Made by a program: the position numbers and the translations under genes. A stretch of DNA of 64,000 bases. Source: CAYXZQ01 sp963717515. GTDB lineage: Archaea; Nanobdellota; Nanobdellia; Woesearchaeales; DSVV01. The stretch covers positions 620,001-684,000 of the forward strand of contig OY970338.1 of the NCBI GenBank assembly GCA_963717515.1, read 5' to 3'. Under the pieces are notes generated by a model. The model was given only the letters and a program-made list of their open reading frames with translations. It had not been told where the DNA came from and did no database searches. Shown piece after piece: positions 27,025 through 35,668 of the stretch; the stretch's first letter is position 1, and each line of letters opens with the position of its first letter.

Positions 27025-27175
27025 TGGGGACGCTGGGATTCGAACCCAGATCAACTGGTATCTCTCGCCCTTAAAAACGAGCCATACCAGACCTAATGTC
27101 ATCGGAAAATAACATTTCCCTCATCGCTCCAGAGCACTGGAGCCAGTTATTCTAGCCAGGTTAAACTACGCCCCC
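27025..27175 (-). tRNA. tRNA-Trp (anticodon CCA) with 77-nt intron
   Basis: Reading the minus strand, acceptor 5' GGGGGCG (27175-27169) pairs with CGTCCCC (27032-27026) and A at 27025 is the discriminator. The D arm is GTTT-AACCTGGCTA-GAAT. The anticodon stem ACTGG (27147-27143) pairs with CCAGT (27058-27054). The T arm is CTGGG-TTCGAAT-CCCAG (27049-27033). The anticodon CCA is at 27140-27138. The loop is interrupted after position 37 by an intron at 27136-27060, the canonical archaeal 37/38 site; the mature tRNA would be 74 nt without encoded CCA. The 5' exon CTCCAG can pair with CTGGAG inside the intron. Archaeal tRNA-Trp genes often have introns at this place. Confidence 0.93.
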
Positions 27176-27236
27176 GAATAAAACCTGCCCAAAATCCAGA
27201 ACTGGCCATCTCCTTATTAATTTTTCCTTTTACGCC

Positions 27237-29396
27237 CTAGCCCGACTTGCTTTTTCTCCTGACGAGAATCTTTTTCTTCTTCCCAGGCTTGTTGACAAAG
27301 AGTACAAGAAGAATGACCGCAATCACTATTAACAGGAGCCCGATAATGAAATAGATCATGTATGCTGCAAGAAAATCCTTTACCCTGTCAAGCGGGGTCT
27401 TGTCGACATCAAGAACATAGAGGTTGATATCAGGGCTAATTACCCTGTTCCCCCTGCCGTCATCTATTATGAAATTCATCAACCGGTGGCCGAACCATCC
27501 CCTGTCCGGTGTGAGGGTGACAACCCCCTCGCCTGATACCTGGACAGTGATGTTCCCAACTGGCGTGAAGATGTACTGGAGCGCCACATCATCCTCGTTT
27601 ATTATATATTGAGAGAGGTCTATCTTCTTGACTTTATTCTTGTTCCAGATATAGACAGTCGAATTCTCGAAAATATATCCCGCTGTCTCATTCATCTGTG
27701 TCTGGTTTGTGGCATTGACTGAGTTGATGATGTTTATATCAAGCCCGACATTCCTGCATACTGTCGTGAAGAAGCAGAGAGACGATACCAGGAAAAACAC
27801 AACGATGACTATCACTATCATGAACATCCACATGCCGCCTCTCATCCCTTTTTCTGAGGGATATCTTTCCAATACTATATCCATCCTATCCCTTCTCTCC
27901 TTGTTCATTCTCATGATATGGAGGACAAGTTTCGGCAGCCAGATGATGCATGCAACCACAATCGCAAGCAATACCAGATCCGCTACCAAGTAGGCCACAT
28001 GCAGGCGCAAGAAGGCAAACACGGCCAAAAAGATATCCCGCTCAAAGCCTGCAATGTCAATGCCAAAATGCCTCAGGAGAAAATACAAAGCAATCACAAT
28101 CAGGACCAGCAAGACTGTGAGGATAATCATGATGATTGACTTTTTATTTGTGGCAATAAACCTCTTTGCAGAACCAGGTGTTTTTCCTGCTGCAATCTTT
28201 TTCTGCTCCTTTTTCCACATCCATCTTTTCACGCTGGAGAAATTTATTGCAAGCAACAGCAAAAGGATGAACAACATTATCGATAAGATGTACAATGTTA
28301 TCCTGAAGCGTTTTAATGGGACCGGTGCAGAGGGCTTCATACTCACATTATGCCCGCATCCGCTGATATTGATATCCAGGGCCTGGCTCTTGACAATGTT
28401 TCCTCTCAATGACACGGAGTTGACTGCCTTGTTGTAAATTCCCGGCTCAAGGTCCTGGACCAATACATATGTATATGCTGAAGTCCCTGGAGGCAGAACC
28501 ATCTTATTCCCATCCATGGGAAGATCTGATGAAAGCTGGAATTCATTGCTCACATTGGCAGAATTCATGACCTTTATCGGAATCTCGTATTCTGTGCCGT
28601 AGCATAGGTCATATGATAATGAAGGGGATTGCACGAATGGTGCTGACGAGATGTTGCTGCTCAGGTTGAAAACTTTTCCTGCAGCCATGCTGTAATCATA
28701 ACACCCCCTATCGATATCAAGATAGAATCCAGTGTCTGTCTTCTCCCCTGACAGCCTTGCCATTGTTGTAAAATCAAGGTTGACCCTTCCATATTGGCCG
28801 CAGGGAAGCCTGAAATATGCGTATACAGCCTGTGTCCTGCCTGGGCTGACAATGACCGGGTTTTCACTCAGGGTGTAGAAGGACGGCTCAAGGGAGACAC
28901 CAAGGTCATAGGTCTCGATGAAATTGCCGGTATTCGTGATGTTGAACACATACAATGAAGGTGTGCAAGGACAGGATACAGCCTTCTGCTGGAAGACATC
29001 CACCTTTGTGTTCTCGCAGTTCCTGACTTCAATTGACTGCATAAGCTCTTTCACTGTAGTACCTGACCTTATAGATGTCGTTAATTCATAGTTCCCTGCC
29101 AGGAGCGGAGGCCTGATGAAATTTACAACTTCCCGGCTGCCGGACGGACCAATGATGAATCCTGATGGCACTGGCTCTGTCCAGCTCTCTGAGGTCCCTA
29201 TTGAGAAGACACTCGCTGTCTGGCCTGTATTGGTCACAGTGATTGTGTCCTTAAAAGAATCCCCCCTGCATAATGTCAGCTGCCTGTAGTCTGATGATGC
29301 ACTGAAATCTGCAGCCAATGCAGCAGGGATGGCATAAAGGATTATGAGGATGAAAAGTAATATTGCATATTTTTTCTTAAGGCTCATCTGCGACAC
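27237..29396 (-). CDS. Large membrane protein with NEW3-like outer domains and several membrane helices
   Basis: A 719-residue protein. A signal peptide (about residues 8-28, YAILLFILIILYAIPAALA) leads to an outer part of about 340 residues built from NEW3/CARDB-like beta modules (for example KDTITVTNTGQTASVFSIG, LYVFNITNTGNFIETYDLG) with several Cys. Then come a membrane helix (~370-390), a basic loop, further helices (~420-440, ~455-490, ~525-550), a second outer domain (~560-670) and a final helix with a Lys/Arg-rich tail. I do not recognise the whole. It lies 50 nt downstream of another surface-protein gene and is probably in the same operon. A role in envelope structure or assembly fits, but is inference. 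Confidence 0.75.
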   Translation of the reverse strand: MSQMSLKKKYAILLFILIILYAIPAALAADFSASSDYRQLTLCRGDSFKDTITVTNTGQTASVFSIGTSESWTEPVPSGFIIGPSGSREVVNFIRPPLLAGNYELTTSIRSGTTVKELMQSIEVRNCENTKVDVFQQKAVSCPCTPSLYVFNITNTGNFIETYDLGVSLEPSFYTLSENPVIVSPGRTQAVYAYFRLPCGQYGRVNLDFTTMARLSGEKTDTGFYLDIDRGCYDYSMAAGKVFNLSSNISSAPFVQSPSLSYDLCYGTEYEIPIKVMNSANVSNEFQLSSDLPMDGNKMVLPPGTSAYTYVLVQDLEPGIYNKAVNSVSLRGNIVKSQALDINISGCGHNVSMKPSAPVPLKRFRITLYILSIMLFILLLLLAINFSSVKRWMWKKEQKKIAAGKTPGSAKRFIATNKKSIIMIILTVLLVLIVIALYFLLRHFGIDIAGFERDIFLAVFAFLRLHVAYLVADLVLLAIVVACIIWLPKLVLHIMRMNKERRDRMDIVLERYPSEKGMRGGMWMFMIVIVIVVFFLVSSLCFFTTVCRNVGLDINIINSVNATNQTQMNETAGYIFENSTVYIWNKNKVKKIDLSQYIINEDDVALQYIFTPVGNITVQVSGEGVVTLTPDRGWFGHRLMNFIIDDGRGNRVISPDINLYVLDVDKTPLDRVKDFLAAYMIYFIIGLLLIVIAVILLVLFVNKPGKKKKILVRRKSKSG

Positions 29397-29446
29397 CGGA
29401 CTCCATCACCAGAAACAATAGACAAAGAGAAAGTAAATAAAAAAAA

Positions 29447-30760
29447 TCAATAATATGTCTCACTTTTGCCTTCTTCGTCCTCAAGGTCTTCATCTCTACC
29501 CCTGAGCCTGCTGAAGCCGATAATCAGGCCTAGGATGACCAAAAGGACAACCAGGACAATGAGACCTATTTCCAGCACCCTCTTGACGCCTCCAAGGTCA
29601 GTTGCAGCTGTTGTCGTTGTCTGCTCGCCCTGGACAACATTTGCTGTCAGTGAGAATTGCTTCAGGGTCTCTGTGCCTGAGCCTACACTTACCAGGAACA
29701 TGTGCTGGCCGACAGATGCATCCTCATGCGCAGATACATATATGTAAAGGACTTTTGCATCTCCTGGCTGAAGGACGACGATGTTTGCCGGGTTCATGCT
29801 TATGTCTGCCCAGTCAGCATAGCCGTCAGCAGTGATGACATAGGTCTTCGCATCTGTTCCAGCGTTGGAGATGGTGAGCGGATAGATGACTCCACCCTGG
29901 CCCTGTGTAACGTCCTGGGTCATGGAACCCACTGTAATTATCGTCTTTGGCACAGCAGGCTGGGTCGTCTGCCCTCCAGCATTTGCCTGGCAGAGCTCTC
30001 CCTCAGTGATTGTTACCTTCTTGTTCATTGTCGAGACCTTATCACCATCATGATATGTCACAGTGATAACTGCATCATATGTCCCTGCCTTGGTGCATTC
30101 AGGAATCCTCAGGTAAAGCTCCTCTGAGGTTGTAGACTGGTCTTCATCGATCTGATCGATGTAGTCAGCTGCAGAGATTCCCAGATTGGGAATATTAATC
30201 ATGACCTTTACACCCTCTTCAGGATCTGTCATGCCTGTGTTCTCAATCCTGACCGATGTAAGGAGCGATCTTCCAGCGACTACAGAGTCTGAAGGAGAGA
30301 AAAGTACATCCTTGATTATCATATCATGCCTTTCTGACTCGATACCAAGCTCGTAGTTCTCTTCTGTCGAATCGCCGTCACGGTCTTCCACCCTGACCCT
30401 TAGCTTGTACTGGTCCTTGTCCAGCTTGTAAGGGAAAGTGAGCTGGAAGGTCTTGACATAGGTCCTGTTCGCCCTCATGTCAAAAACATCTGAAATATCC
30501 TGGATGAGGTCCGGATGGTCATAGCCCCTGAGATATACCTCAATCTGGGCGTCATTGACATCATCCTGGGCTGTCACCTGGACCTTTATCTCAAAAGAAT
30601 TATCCCTGTCAAGCGACCTCGTGAAATCAGCGCTTGTAGGTGATATCTCATCACCGTCGATCTTCACCTTGTCAATCGTGACCGGCAAAGCAGCTGCCAA
30701 AGACACTGCAGTCAAGGCGAATATTAGCGCCATCGCAATTATCAACTTATTATACTTCAT
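29447..30760 (-). CDS. Surface protein with CARDB/NEW3-type repeats and C-terminal anchor
   Basis: A 437-residue exported protein. It has a signal peptide (LIIAMALIFALTAVSLAAA), an N-terminal beta domain with VTAQDDVNDAQIEVYLRG, then a domain with VVAGRSLLTSVRIENTGMTDPEEG and a NEW3-like domain VYPLTISNAGTDAKTYVITA (approximate wording of the segment at residues ~295-315). A membrane helix (IGLIVLVVLLVILGLIIGF) and an acidic tail close the protein. The SD-like CAGGGGG lies just before the ATG and a TATA-like run about 60 nt upstream. It is first in a two-gene leftward unit with the 719-residue protein. Related in style to S-layer accessory proteins; precise role unknown. Confidence 0.78.
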   Translation of the reverse strand: MKYNKLIIAMALIFALTAVSLAAALPVTIDKVKIDGDEISPTSADFTRSLDRDNSFEIKVQVTAQDDVNDAQIEVYLRGYDHPDLIQDISDVFDMRANRTYVKTFQLTFPYKLDKDQYKLRVRVEDRDGDSTEENYELGIESERHDMIIKDVLFSPSDSVVAGRSLLTSVRIENTGMTDPEEGVKVMINIPNLGISAADYIDQIDEDQSTTSEELYLRIPECTKAGTYDAVITVTYHDGDKVSTMNKKVTITEGELCQANAGGQTTQPAVPKTIITVGSMTQDVTQGQGGVIYPLTISNAGTDAKTYVITADGYADWADISMNPANIVVLQPGDAKVLYIYVSAHEDASVGQHMFLVSVGSGTETLKQFSLTANVVQGEQTTTTAATDLGGVKRVLEIGLIVLVVLLVILGLIIGFSRLRGRDEDLEDEEGKSETYY

Positions 30761-30965
30761 TTTCCAATTACCCCCTGATTTTTATAAGATAATACATCTG
30801 AATCTCGAAAAGTAAGCATATTACATATATAAATCTTTCGATTTAGTTACTGTTTTGCAGTAGTTACTTAATTTCAGGTGTATATGGTGAGTTTTAGCCA
30901 TTGCATATAAATTTAACCTGGAAATTCGCGAAATTTTATATATTAATCCTGCGAGCCAATACTAT
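30761..30965. promoter_or_regulatory. Divergent promoter region, surface protein / GGR-like gene
   Basis: A 205-nt gap. On the minus side, an SD-like GGGGG stretch lies ~15 nt before the ATG at 30760 and gatttatatatgtaa lies ~60 nt upstream. On the plus side, attttatatattaatc (about 30934-30948) sits ~25 nt before the ATG at 30966, a leaderless arrangement. Confidence 0.5.
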
Positions 30966-31991
30966 ATGATAAACATCGTAGGTGCCGGACCCTGCGGGCT
31001 ATATGCAGCAACCTCCCTTGCTAAGGCAGGAAAGAGGGTCAGGGTTTATGAAGAGCACAGGGAGATAGGGTCTCCTGTGCAGTGCACTGGCATAGTGACT
31101 TCAGATATCAGAAGATACATTTCCCTGAAAAAAGATGTGATAGTGAACAGGATCAGGAAAGCTGAAATCAATTCGAAATCTGACAAGGCGGTTTTTCCTG
31201 TGGATGACCTTGTGCTCGACCGATCGGAATTTGACAGGAGCCTTGCTGATACAGCCCGGGATGCAGGAGCAAGGATATATTTTGGGAGGAGAGTCAGCAG
31301 GATTGACACCAGGAACATCACAATAGGCGCTGACGGGCCGGCAAGCTTTGTAAGAAAGATGCTCAACCCAGGCAGAAAGATGGATTTCCTTGTAGGCAAG
31401 CAGGTCATTGCTGAAGGGGATTTCGAGCCTGATGTCTTCAAGGTCTATGTCGGCAGCATGGTGCCGGATTTTTTTGCCTGGGTCGTGCCGGAGAACAGCA
31501 ATGTCGCAAGGATAGGGTGCGCATCCTATAATAACACAGCAATGCATTTTGAAAGACTGATGAAGACCCTTGAACTAAAGAAGAAAGTGAGCTATCAGGG
31601 AGGGCTCATCCCTGTTTACGACCCAGGGCTGAGAACCCAGAGAGGCAATATATACATTGTCGGGGATGCAGCAGGGCAGGTCAAAGCAACGACTGGAGGG
31701 GGGATTGTACCCGGGCTTGCCTGCGCAGGCGTGCTTGCAGGCTCCATAATCAGCGGACTTAGCTATGAGAAGGAATGGAAAAAGACTGCTGGAAAAGAGC
31801 TTTCCACGCACCTGATGATAAGGAAGATGCTGAACAGATTCAATGACAGGGATTACGACAGGCTTGCAGGCATACTCAGAAGCGAAAAGGATGCTTTCTC
31901 GAAATACAGCAGGGATGAAATCAAAAAGCTTGCGCCCCTGCTGCTTTTTAAGCACCCAAGCCTTTTGCCTCTCGCAATGAAGCTCTTTTAG
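30966..31991 (+). CDS. Geranylgeranyl reductase-family flavoprotein
   Basis: A 341-residue FAD protein. The dinucleotide motif is IVGAGPCGLYAA (residues 4-15), followed by the acidic strand end VYEEHREIG and PVQC40-TG, which matches the conserved P-x2-C-x-G of archaeal geranylgeranyl reductases. IYIVGDAAGQVKATTGGGIVPG is the second FAD motif with the family's GGGI loop. FFAWVVPE corresponds to the substrate-site Y/F-x-W-x-F-P motif with a Val change. Such enzymes saturate the isoprenoid chains of archaeal membrane lipids or of dolichol-type carriers. It is slightly shorter than many (~390-450), so substrate is uncertain. Its stop overlaps the end of the convergent rel gene by 4 nt. Confidence 0.85.
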   Translation: MINIVGAGPCGLYAATSLAKAGKRVRVYEEHREIGSPVQCTGIVTSDIRRYISLKKDVIVNRIRKAEINSKSDKAVFPVDDLVLDRSEFDRSLADTARDAGARIYFGRRVSRIDTRNITIGADGPASFVRKMLNPGRKMDFLVGKQVIAEGDFEPDVFKVYVGSMVPDFFAWVVPENSNVARIGCASYNNTAMHFERLMKTLELKKKVSYQGGLIPVYDPGLRTQRGNIYIVGDAAGQVKATTGGGIVPGLACAGVLAGSIISGLSYEKEWKKTAGKELSTHLMIRKMLNRFNDRDYDRLAGILRSEKDAFSKYSRDEIKKLAPLLLFKHPSLLPLAMKLF

Positions 31992-33904
31992 CCCTTGAAC
32001 TCCATGACGTCAAACACGCCTTTCATCTCCTTGAGCCTGGCAATCAACTCAGCCAACATATCATCATTCTCCACAGACACACCGAGGGTCAATATGAACC
32101 TGCCATGCTTTGTGGTGGTCGTGTTCAGCTTCTCGACATTAAGCTTAAGAGAGACCAGGAAATTAAGGATCTCAGCAATCATCCCTACCCTATCCTCAGC
32201 GATTATCTTGAGCTCCCTGAACCTCTCTCCTGTATCTTTTTTCCAACGCACGACTGCTTTCTTGTTCTGGTCAAGCGTCATCACGTTCGGGCAGCCTTTC
32301 TTGTGCACTGTTATCTTTCCGTCCTTTGTATAGAAGCCCTCAATGAAATCATAGGGCTTGGGCTCGCAGCATTTTGAGAGCTTGATAGGCACATCCTTGC
32401 CGATTATCTCTATCTTCTTGAGGCTGTTTTCAGGAATCTCCTCCTCTTTTCTGGTCTTCGGGTCGTGCTCTTTCTCAATCTTCAGTATAGTCCTGATCTT
32501 TCCCTTTGCCTTGCTGGTCTTTACAAACTTGAGCCACTGCCTGGAAGGCATCGCATTCTTCATTGTTATTATCTCTATCACATCACCAGGCATAAGCTCA
32601 GTATCCAGCGGCACAAGCTTCTCATTGACCAGCGACTTTGAGCAGTGATTGCCTATGTTGGTATGGATCTCATATGCAAAATCGACCGGCGTCGCATGCT
32701 CTGGCAGGGAAATGGGGTCTCCCTTGGGCGTGAAGACGATTATCTCCTTCTCGAAGAGGTCAATCTTGAGGGTCTCCATGAAATCCTCTGCGTCCTTTGC
32801 AGACTGCCTCCAGTCAAGCACCTGCTTGATCCATGATATCTTCCTGTCGAACTGCTTGTCCCTCTCTGTACCCTTGTATCTCCAGTGGGCTGCTATGCCG
32901 TCCTCCGCAATCTGGTGCATCTCCTCTGTCCTTATCTGCACCTCTAGAATCTTGCCGTGGCTTCCGACAAGTGCAGTGTGCAGGCTCTGGTAGCCGTTCG
33001 CCTTGGGCGTTGCAATATAATCCTTGAATTTCTTCGGAATCGGCTTCCATGTGTCATGGAGGATGCCCAATGCAGCATAGCAGTCAGCTATGCTCTTTGT
33101 TATTATCCTTATCGCAATCAGGTCATATATCTCGCTGAAATCCACATTCTTCCTCTTCATCTTCTTGTAGATGCTGTAGAAATACTTGGCCCTGCCATTG
33201 ACCTCTGCCTCGATGTCGTGCGCCCTGAGCTTCTTCTTTATAGTCTTTATGAATTCCTTTGTCTTCTTCTCGCGCTCAGTGCGCTTCTCGTTAATCCTGT
33301 CCCTGAGCATCTGGTAAGCTTCCGGGTCAAGATAGCGCAACGATAGGTCTTCAAGCTCACCCTTGATGTGCCAGACTCCGAGCTTGTGTGCTATGGGCGC
33401 ATAAATGTTCAGGGTCTCTTCAGCAATCCTCTTCTGCTTGTCATCACGAAGAGACTTGAGAGTGCGCATGTTGTGGAGCCTGTCAGCAAGCTTTATGAGC
33501 ATAATCCTGATGTCCTTGGCAGTCGCTAAAAGGACCTTGCGCAGGTTCTCTGCGGTATAGTCCTGCTTGCTATCGAAATGCACCTTGTCGATCTTTGTCA
33601 CGCCCTCTACCAGCGAAGCGACCTCAGGCCCGAACTCATCCCTCAGCTTTTTCAGGCTTACCTTCGATTCCTCTACAACATCATGAAGGAGCGCGCCGCA
33701 TAAGGTGGTAGACTGGACCTTGAGACCTATCAGGATCTTGGCAATCTCGAGCGGGTGGGTGAAGAATGGCTCTCCTGACTCCCTTATCTGGCCCTCGTGG
33801 GCGATCTTCGCGTACTTGTAGGCTTTCTCGACTAGCCTGATATCTGCCTTGGGGTTATATTCAAGTATCTGCTTTTTCAGGTTCTCAAGCTCTGCATCAG
33901 CCAT
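31988..33904 (-). CDS. Full-length RelA/SpoT homolog, (p)ppGpp synthetase/hydrolase
   Basis: About 638 residues with every domain of a long RSH: HD hydrolase (~25-175; H50, H74-D75, E78-E79, and LADRLHN), synthetase (~215-350; GRAK with R238/K240, EIYDLIAIR, Y305 in GYQSLHT, EVQIRT), TGS (IIVFTPKGDPISLPEHATPVDFAY), helical region, zinc-finger-like KLSKCCEPKP...KKGCP and a C-terminal ACT domain. Both catalytic sites look intact; the hydrolase R-K-S-G motif reads R41-E42-S-G. The ATG at 33904 (MADAELENL) is preferred: the frame continues upstream to 34336 but this part does not resemble the family. Long RSH proteins are typical of bacteria and uncommon in archaea, so lateral acquisition is likely. 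Divergent from kae1. Confidence 0.93.
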   Translation of the reverse strand: MADAELENLKKQILEYNPKADIRLVEKAYKYAKIAHEGQIRESGEPFFTHPLEIAKILIGLKVQSTTLCGALLHDVVEESKVSLKKLRDEFGPEVASLVEGVTKIDKVHFDSKQDYTAENLRKVLLATAKDIRIMLIKLADRLHNMRTLKSLRDDKQKRIAEETLNIYAPIAHKLGVWHIKGELEDLSLRYLDPEAYQMLRDRINEKRTEREKKTKEFIKTIKKKLRAHDIEAEVNGRAKYFYSIYKKMKRKNVDFSEIYDLIAIRIITKSIADCYAALGILHDTWKPIPKKFKDYIATPKANGYQSLHTALVGSHGKILEVQIRTEEMHQIAEDGIAAHWRYKGTERDKQFDRKISWIKQVLDWRQSAKDAEDFMETLKIDLFEKEIIVFTPKGDPISLPEHATPVDFAYEIHTNIGNHCSKSLVNEKLVPLDTELMPGDVIEIITMKNAMPSRQWLKFVKTSKAKGKIRTILKIEKEHDPKTRKEEEIPENSLKKIEIIGKDVPIKLSKCCEPKPYDFIEGFYTKDGKITVHKKGCPNVMTLDQNKKAVVRWKKDTGERFRELKIIAEDRVGMIAEILNFLVSLKLNVEKLNTTTTKHGRFILTLGVSVENDDMLAELIARLKEMKGVFDVMEFKG

Positions 33905-34146
33905 ATACAGAGTAATCCATTTTCTGTTAATAAAGGTTGTGGAATTCAAGGCAACAGCATATTTGATAAAATCAGCTCCTGTGTCAAAATTGTGAGAGAG
34001 AAGGAACCTGACGAAGTCAGACCCTGGGACCGGTTTCTTTCTGCTTATTTTCATCAACCTGAGATCGGTCGAACAAATGACATAGATGATATTGTCAATT
34101 GAAGAAAATTCCATCAAAAAGATTTTAATATACCCTTTTATTTTCG
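33905..34146. promoter_or_regulatory. Divergent gap between rel and kae1
   Basis: A 242-nt gap. On the plus side ttttaatataccc (about 34122-34134) lies ~15-25 nt before kae1. On the minus strand the rel frame stays open across the gap (an in-frame ATG at about 34113 begins MEFSSIDN), so a longer rel start cannot be fully excluded. Confidence 0.4.
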
Positions 34147-35139
34147 ATGCTAATGATATGCCTCGGAATCGAATCGACTGCGCACACATTCGGTGCAGGG
34201 ATTGTGGATGATAAGGGGAACGTCCTTGCCAATGAAGTCGACAGTTACACCACCCGGAAAGGAGGGATGATTCCCAACAAAGTGTCTGAACATCATGTCG
34301 AGGTCTTTGACCAAGTGATAAAAGATGCCCTTGCAAAGGCGAATATGAGGATCAGCGATATTGAACTGGTCTCCTTCTCCCAGGGACCGGGGCTCGGCCA
34401 TGCCCTTCGCATCGGAACAATGGCTGCAAGGTCGATCCATGCCATATACAAAAAGCCCATTGTCGGGGTTAACCACTGCATAGCCCACCTTGAGATAGGG
34501 AACATGCTCTTCTCAGCAAGAGACCCTGTCTTGCTGTATGTTTCCGGCGCAAACACACAGGTCATTGCATACGAGGGAAAAAGATACAGGATATTCGGCG
34601 AGACCCTTGATATAGGTGTCGGAAATTTCCTGGACTCCTTTGCACGAGAGCTCGGGCTGGGATTTCCCGGCGGGCCTAAGATTTATGAGCTTTCAGTCAA
34701 AGGGAAGGAGTACATCGAGCTCCCCTATGTCGTCAAGGGCATGGACACATCTTTCGGCGGGCTGTCGACAAACCTCAAGCAGAAGATAAAGTCAGGGAAA
34801 TACAGACATGAGGACCTGGCATTTTCAGCGCAGGAGACTGTGTTTGCCATGCTCCTTGAAGTGGCTGAGCGTGCGATGGCGCATACAGGAAAACAGGAAC
34901 TCCTGCTCGGCGGGGGAGTTGCGTGCAATAAGAGACTGCAGGAGATGTCAAGGATAATGTGCAGGGACAGGGGAGCGAAATGCTATATACCGAAAAACGA
35001 ATTCCTGGTAGACAATGGCGCGATGATCGCCTGGCTCGGGATATTGAAATACAGGAGCCAGAAAAAAACTTCAGACAAGGACCTTGCAATAAGGCCTTAT
35101 GAGAGGACTGATGAGGTGGAGATAGGATGGAAAGAATGA
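34147..35139 (+). CDS. kae1: KEOPS subunit Kae1, tRNA threonylcarbamoyladenosine synthesis
   Basis: A 330-residue ASKHA-fold protein that transfers the threonylcarbamoyl group to A37 of ANN-decoding tRNAs. It opens with ICLGIESTAHTFGAGIVD, has VSFSQGPGLGHALRIG, the metal-binding histidines H110-x3-H114 in GVNHCIAHLEIG, LYVSGANTQVIAYEGKRYRIFGET, LDSFARELGLGFPGGPKIYEL and ELLLGGGVACNKRLQEM, ending with the family Asp in VDNGAMIAWLG. It lacks a fused Bud32 kinase, which many euryarchaea have attached, so Bud32 must be encoded elsewhere. The Met at 34153 is a possible start. The end overlaps the next small gene by 13 nt. Confidence 0.97.
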   Translation: MLMICLGIESTAHTFGAGIVDDKGNVLANEVDSYTTRKGGMIPNKVSEHHVEVFDQVIKDALAKANMRISDIELVSFSQGPGLGHALRIGTMAARSIHAIYKKPIVGVNHCIAHLEIGNMLFSARDPVLLYVSGANTQVIAYEGKRYRIFGETLDIGVGNFLDSFARELGLGFPGGPKIYELSVKGKEYIELPYVVKGMDTSFGGLSTNLKQKIKSGKYRHEDLAFSAQETVFAMLLEVAERAMAHTGKQELLLGGGVACNKRLQEMSRIMCRDRGAKCYIPKNEFLVDNGAMIAWLGILKYRSQKKTSDKDLAIRPYERTDEVEIGWKE

Positions 35140-35666
35140 AGAGTAAAAGACATCGCAGGATAGGGATATCTGCATTGATAATTATCGTATTGATAGGGGC
35201 AGGGGTATTTCTTTCCACAAAAAAAGCATTTGACCTGCATGAGAACCCGAAGACAGCCTGCGACTGCAAGAAAGCGCTGAGATATTATGTAATATCAGGT
35301 CCGACAGCAAGGGATCAGACACTGCCATACCTACCGTGTTTCTACAGGTATATCCTGAATTCAGGAAACTATCATGACTGTGGATATTTCGGGACTGATT
35401 GCGTGCAATATCTAGAGAAGAACGGAATCGACTGCACAGAGGACCTCTGCGGTGCTCCATCGGAAGACATGACTGATGACAGGATACAGAGATTGGCTGA
35501 AATACGCAAACAGCTGGAAGACCCTGATATCCAATCAGGTAATATAACCTTGCTGAACAGGCTGATTGAAGAGCAGAATAACCTGACTGATGAGATGGTC
35601 AACATTGATGTTGACAGTCATTCAGATATGGGTGTCATGTCATATCTTTCTGATAATGGATGCTAA
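35127..35666 (+). CDS. Cys-rich single-span membrane protein, unknown function
   Basis: A 179-residue protein. After a short basic N-terminus, one helix (about 12-29, IGISALIIIVLIGAGVFL) anchors it, leaving ~145 residues presumably outside. That part holds eight Cys (TACDC, LPCFY, HDCGY, TDCVQ, DCTEDLC and a C-terminal DNGC), an even number suggesting disulfides, and an acidic helical stretch (DDRIQRLAEIRKQLEDP). I do not recognise a family. It starts 13 nt inside kae1 and so is co-transcribed with it, although a functional link is not evident. The thioredoxin-fold surface protein at 38360 could help form its disulfides; that is speculation. Confidence 0.7.
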   Translation: MERMKSKRHRRIGISALIIIVLIGAGVFLSTKKAFDLHENPKTACDCKKALRYYVISGPTARDQTLPYLPCFYRYILNSGNYHDCGYFGTDCVQYLEKNGIDCTEDLCGAPSEDMTDDRIQRLAEIRKQLEDPDIQSGNITLLNRLIEEQNNLTDEMVNIDVDSHSDMGVMSYLSDNGC

Positions 35667-35668
35667 TC

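Noticed and set aside
27060..27100. Hairpin CTCG-TTTTTAAGGG-CGAG resembling a second anticodon arm (Leu/Lys-like)
   Set aside because: It has no acceptor, D or T arm of its own; it fits better as part of the tRNA-Trp intron.
33905..34336. N-terminal extension of the rel frame
   Set aside because: The added residues do not match RSH proteins, part of it overlaps kae1 and its promoter, and the ATG at 33904 gives a normal family start.
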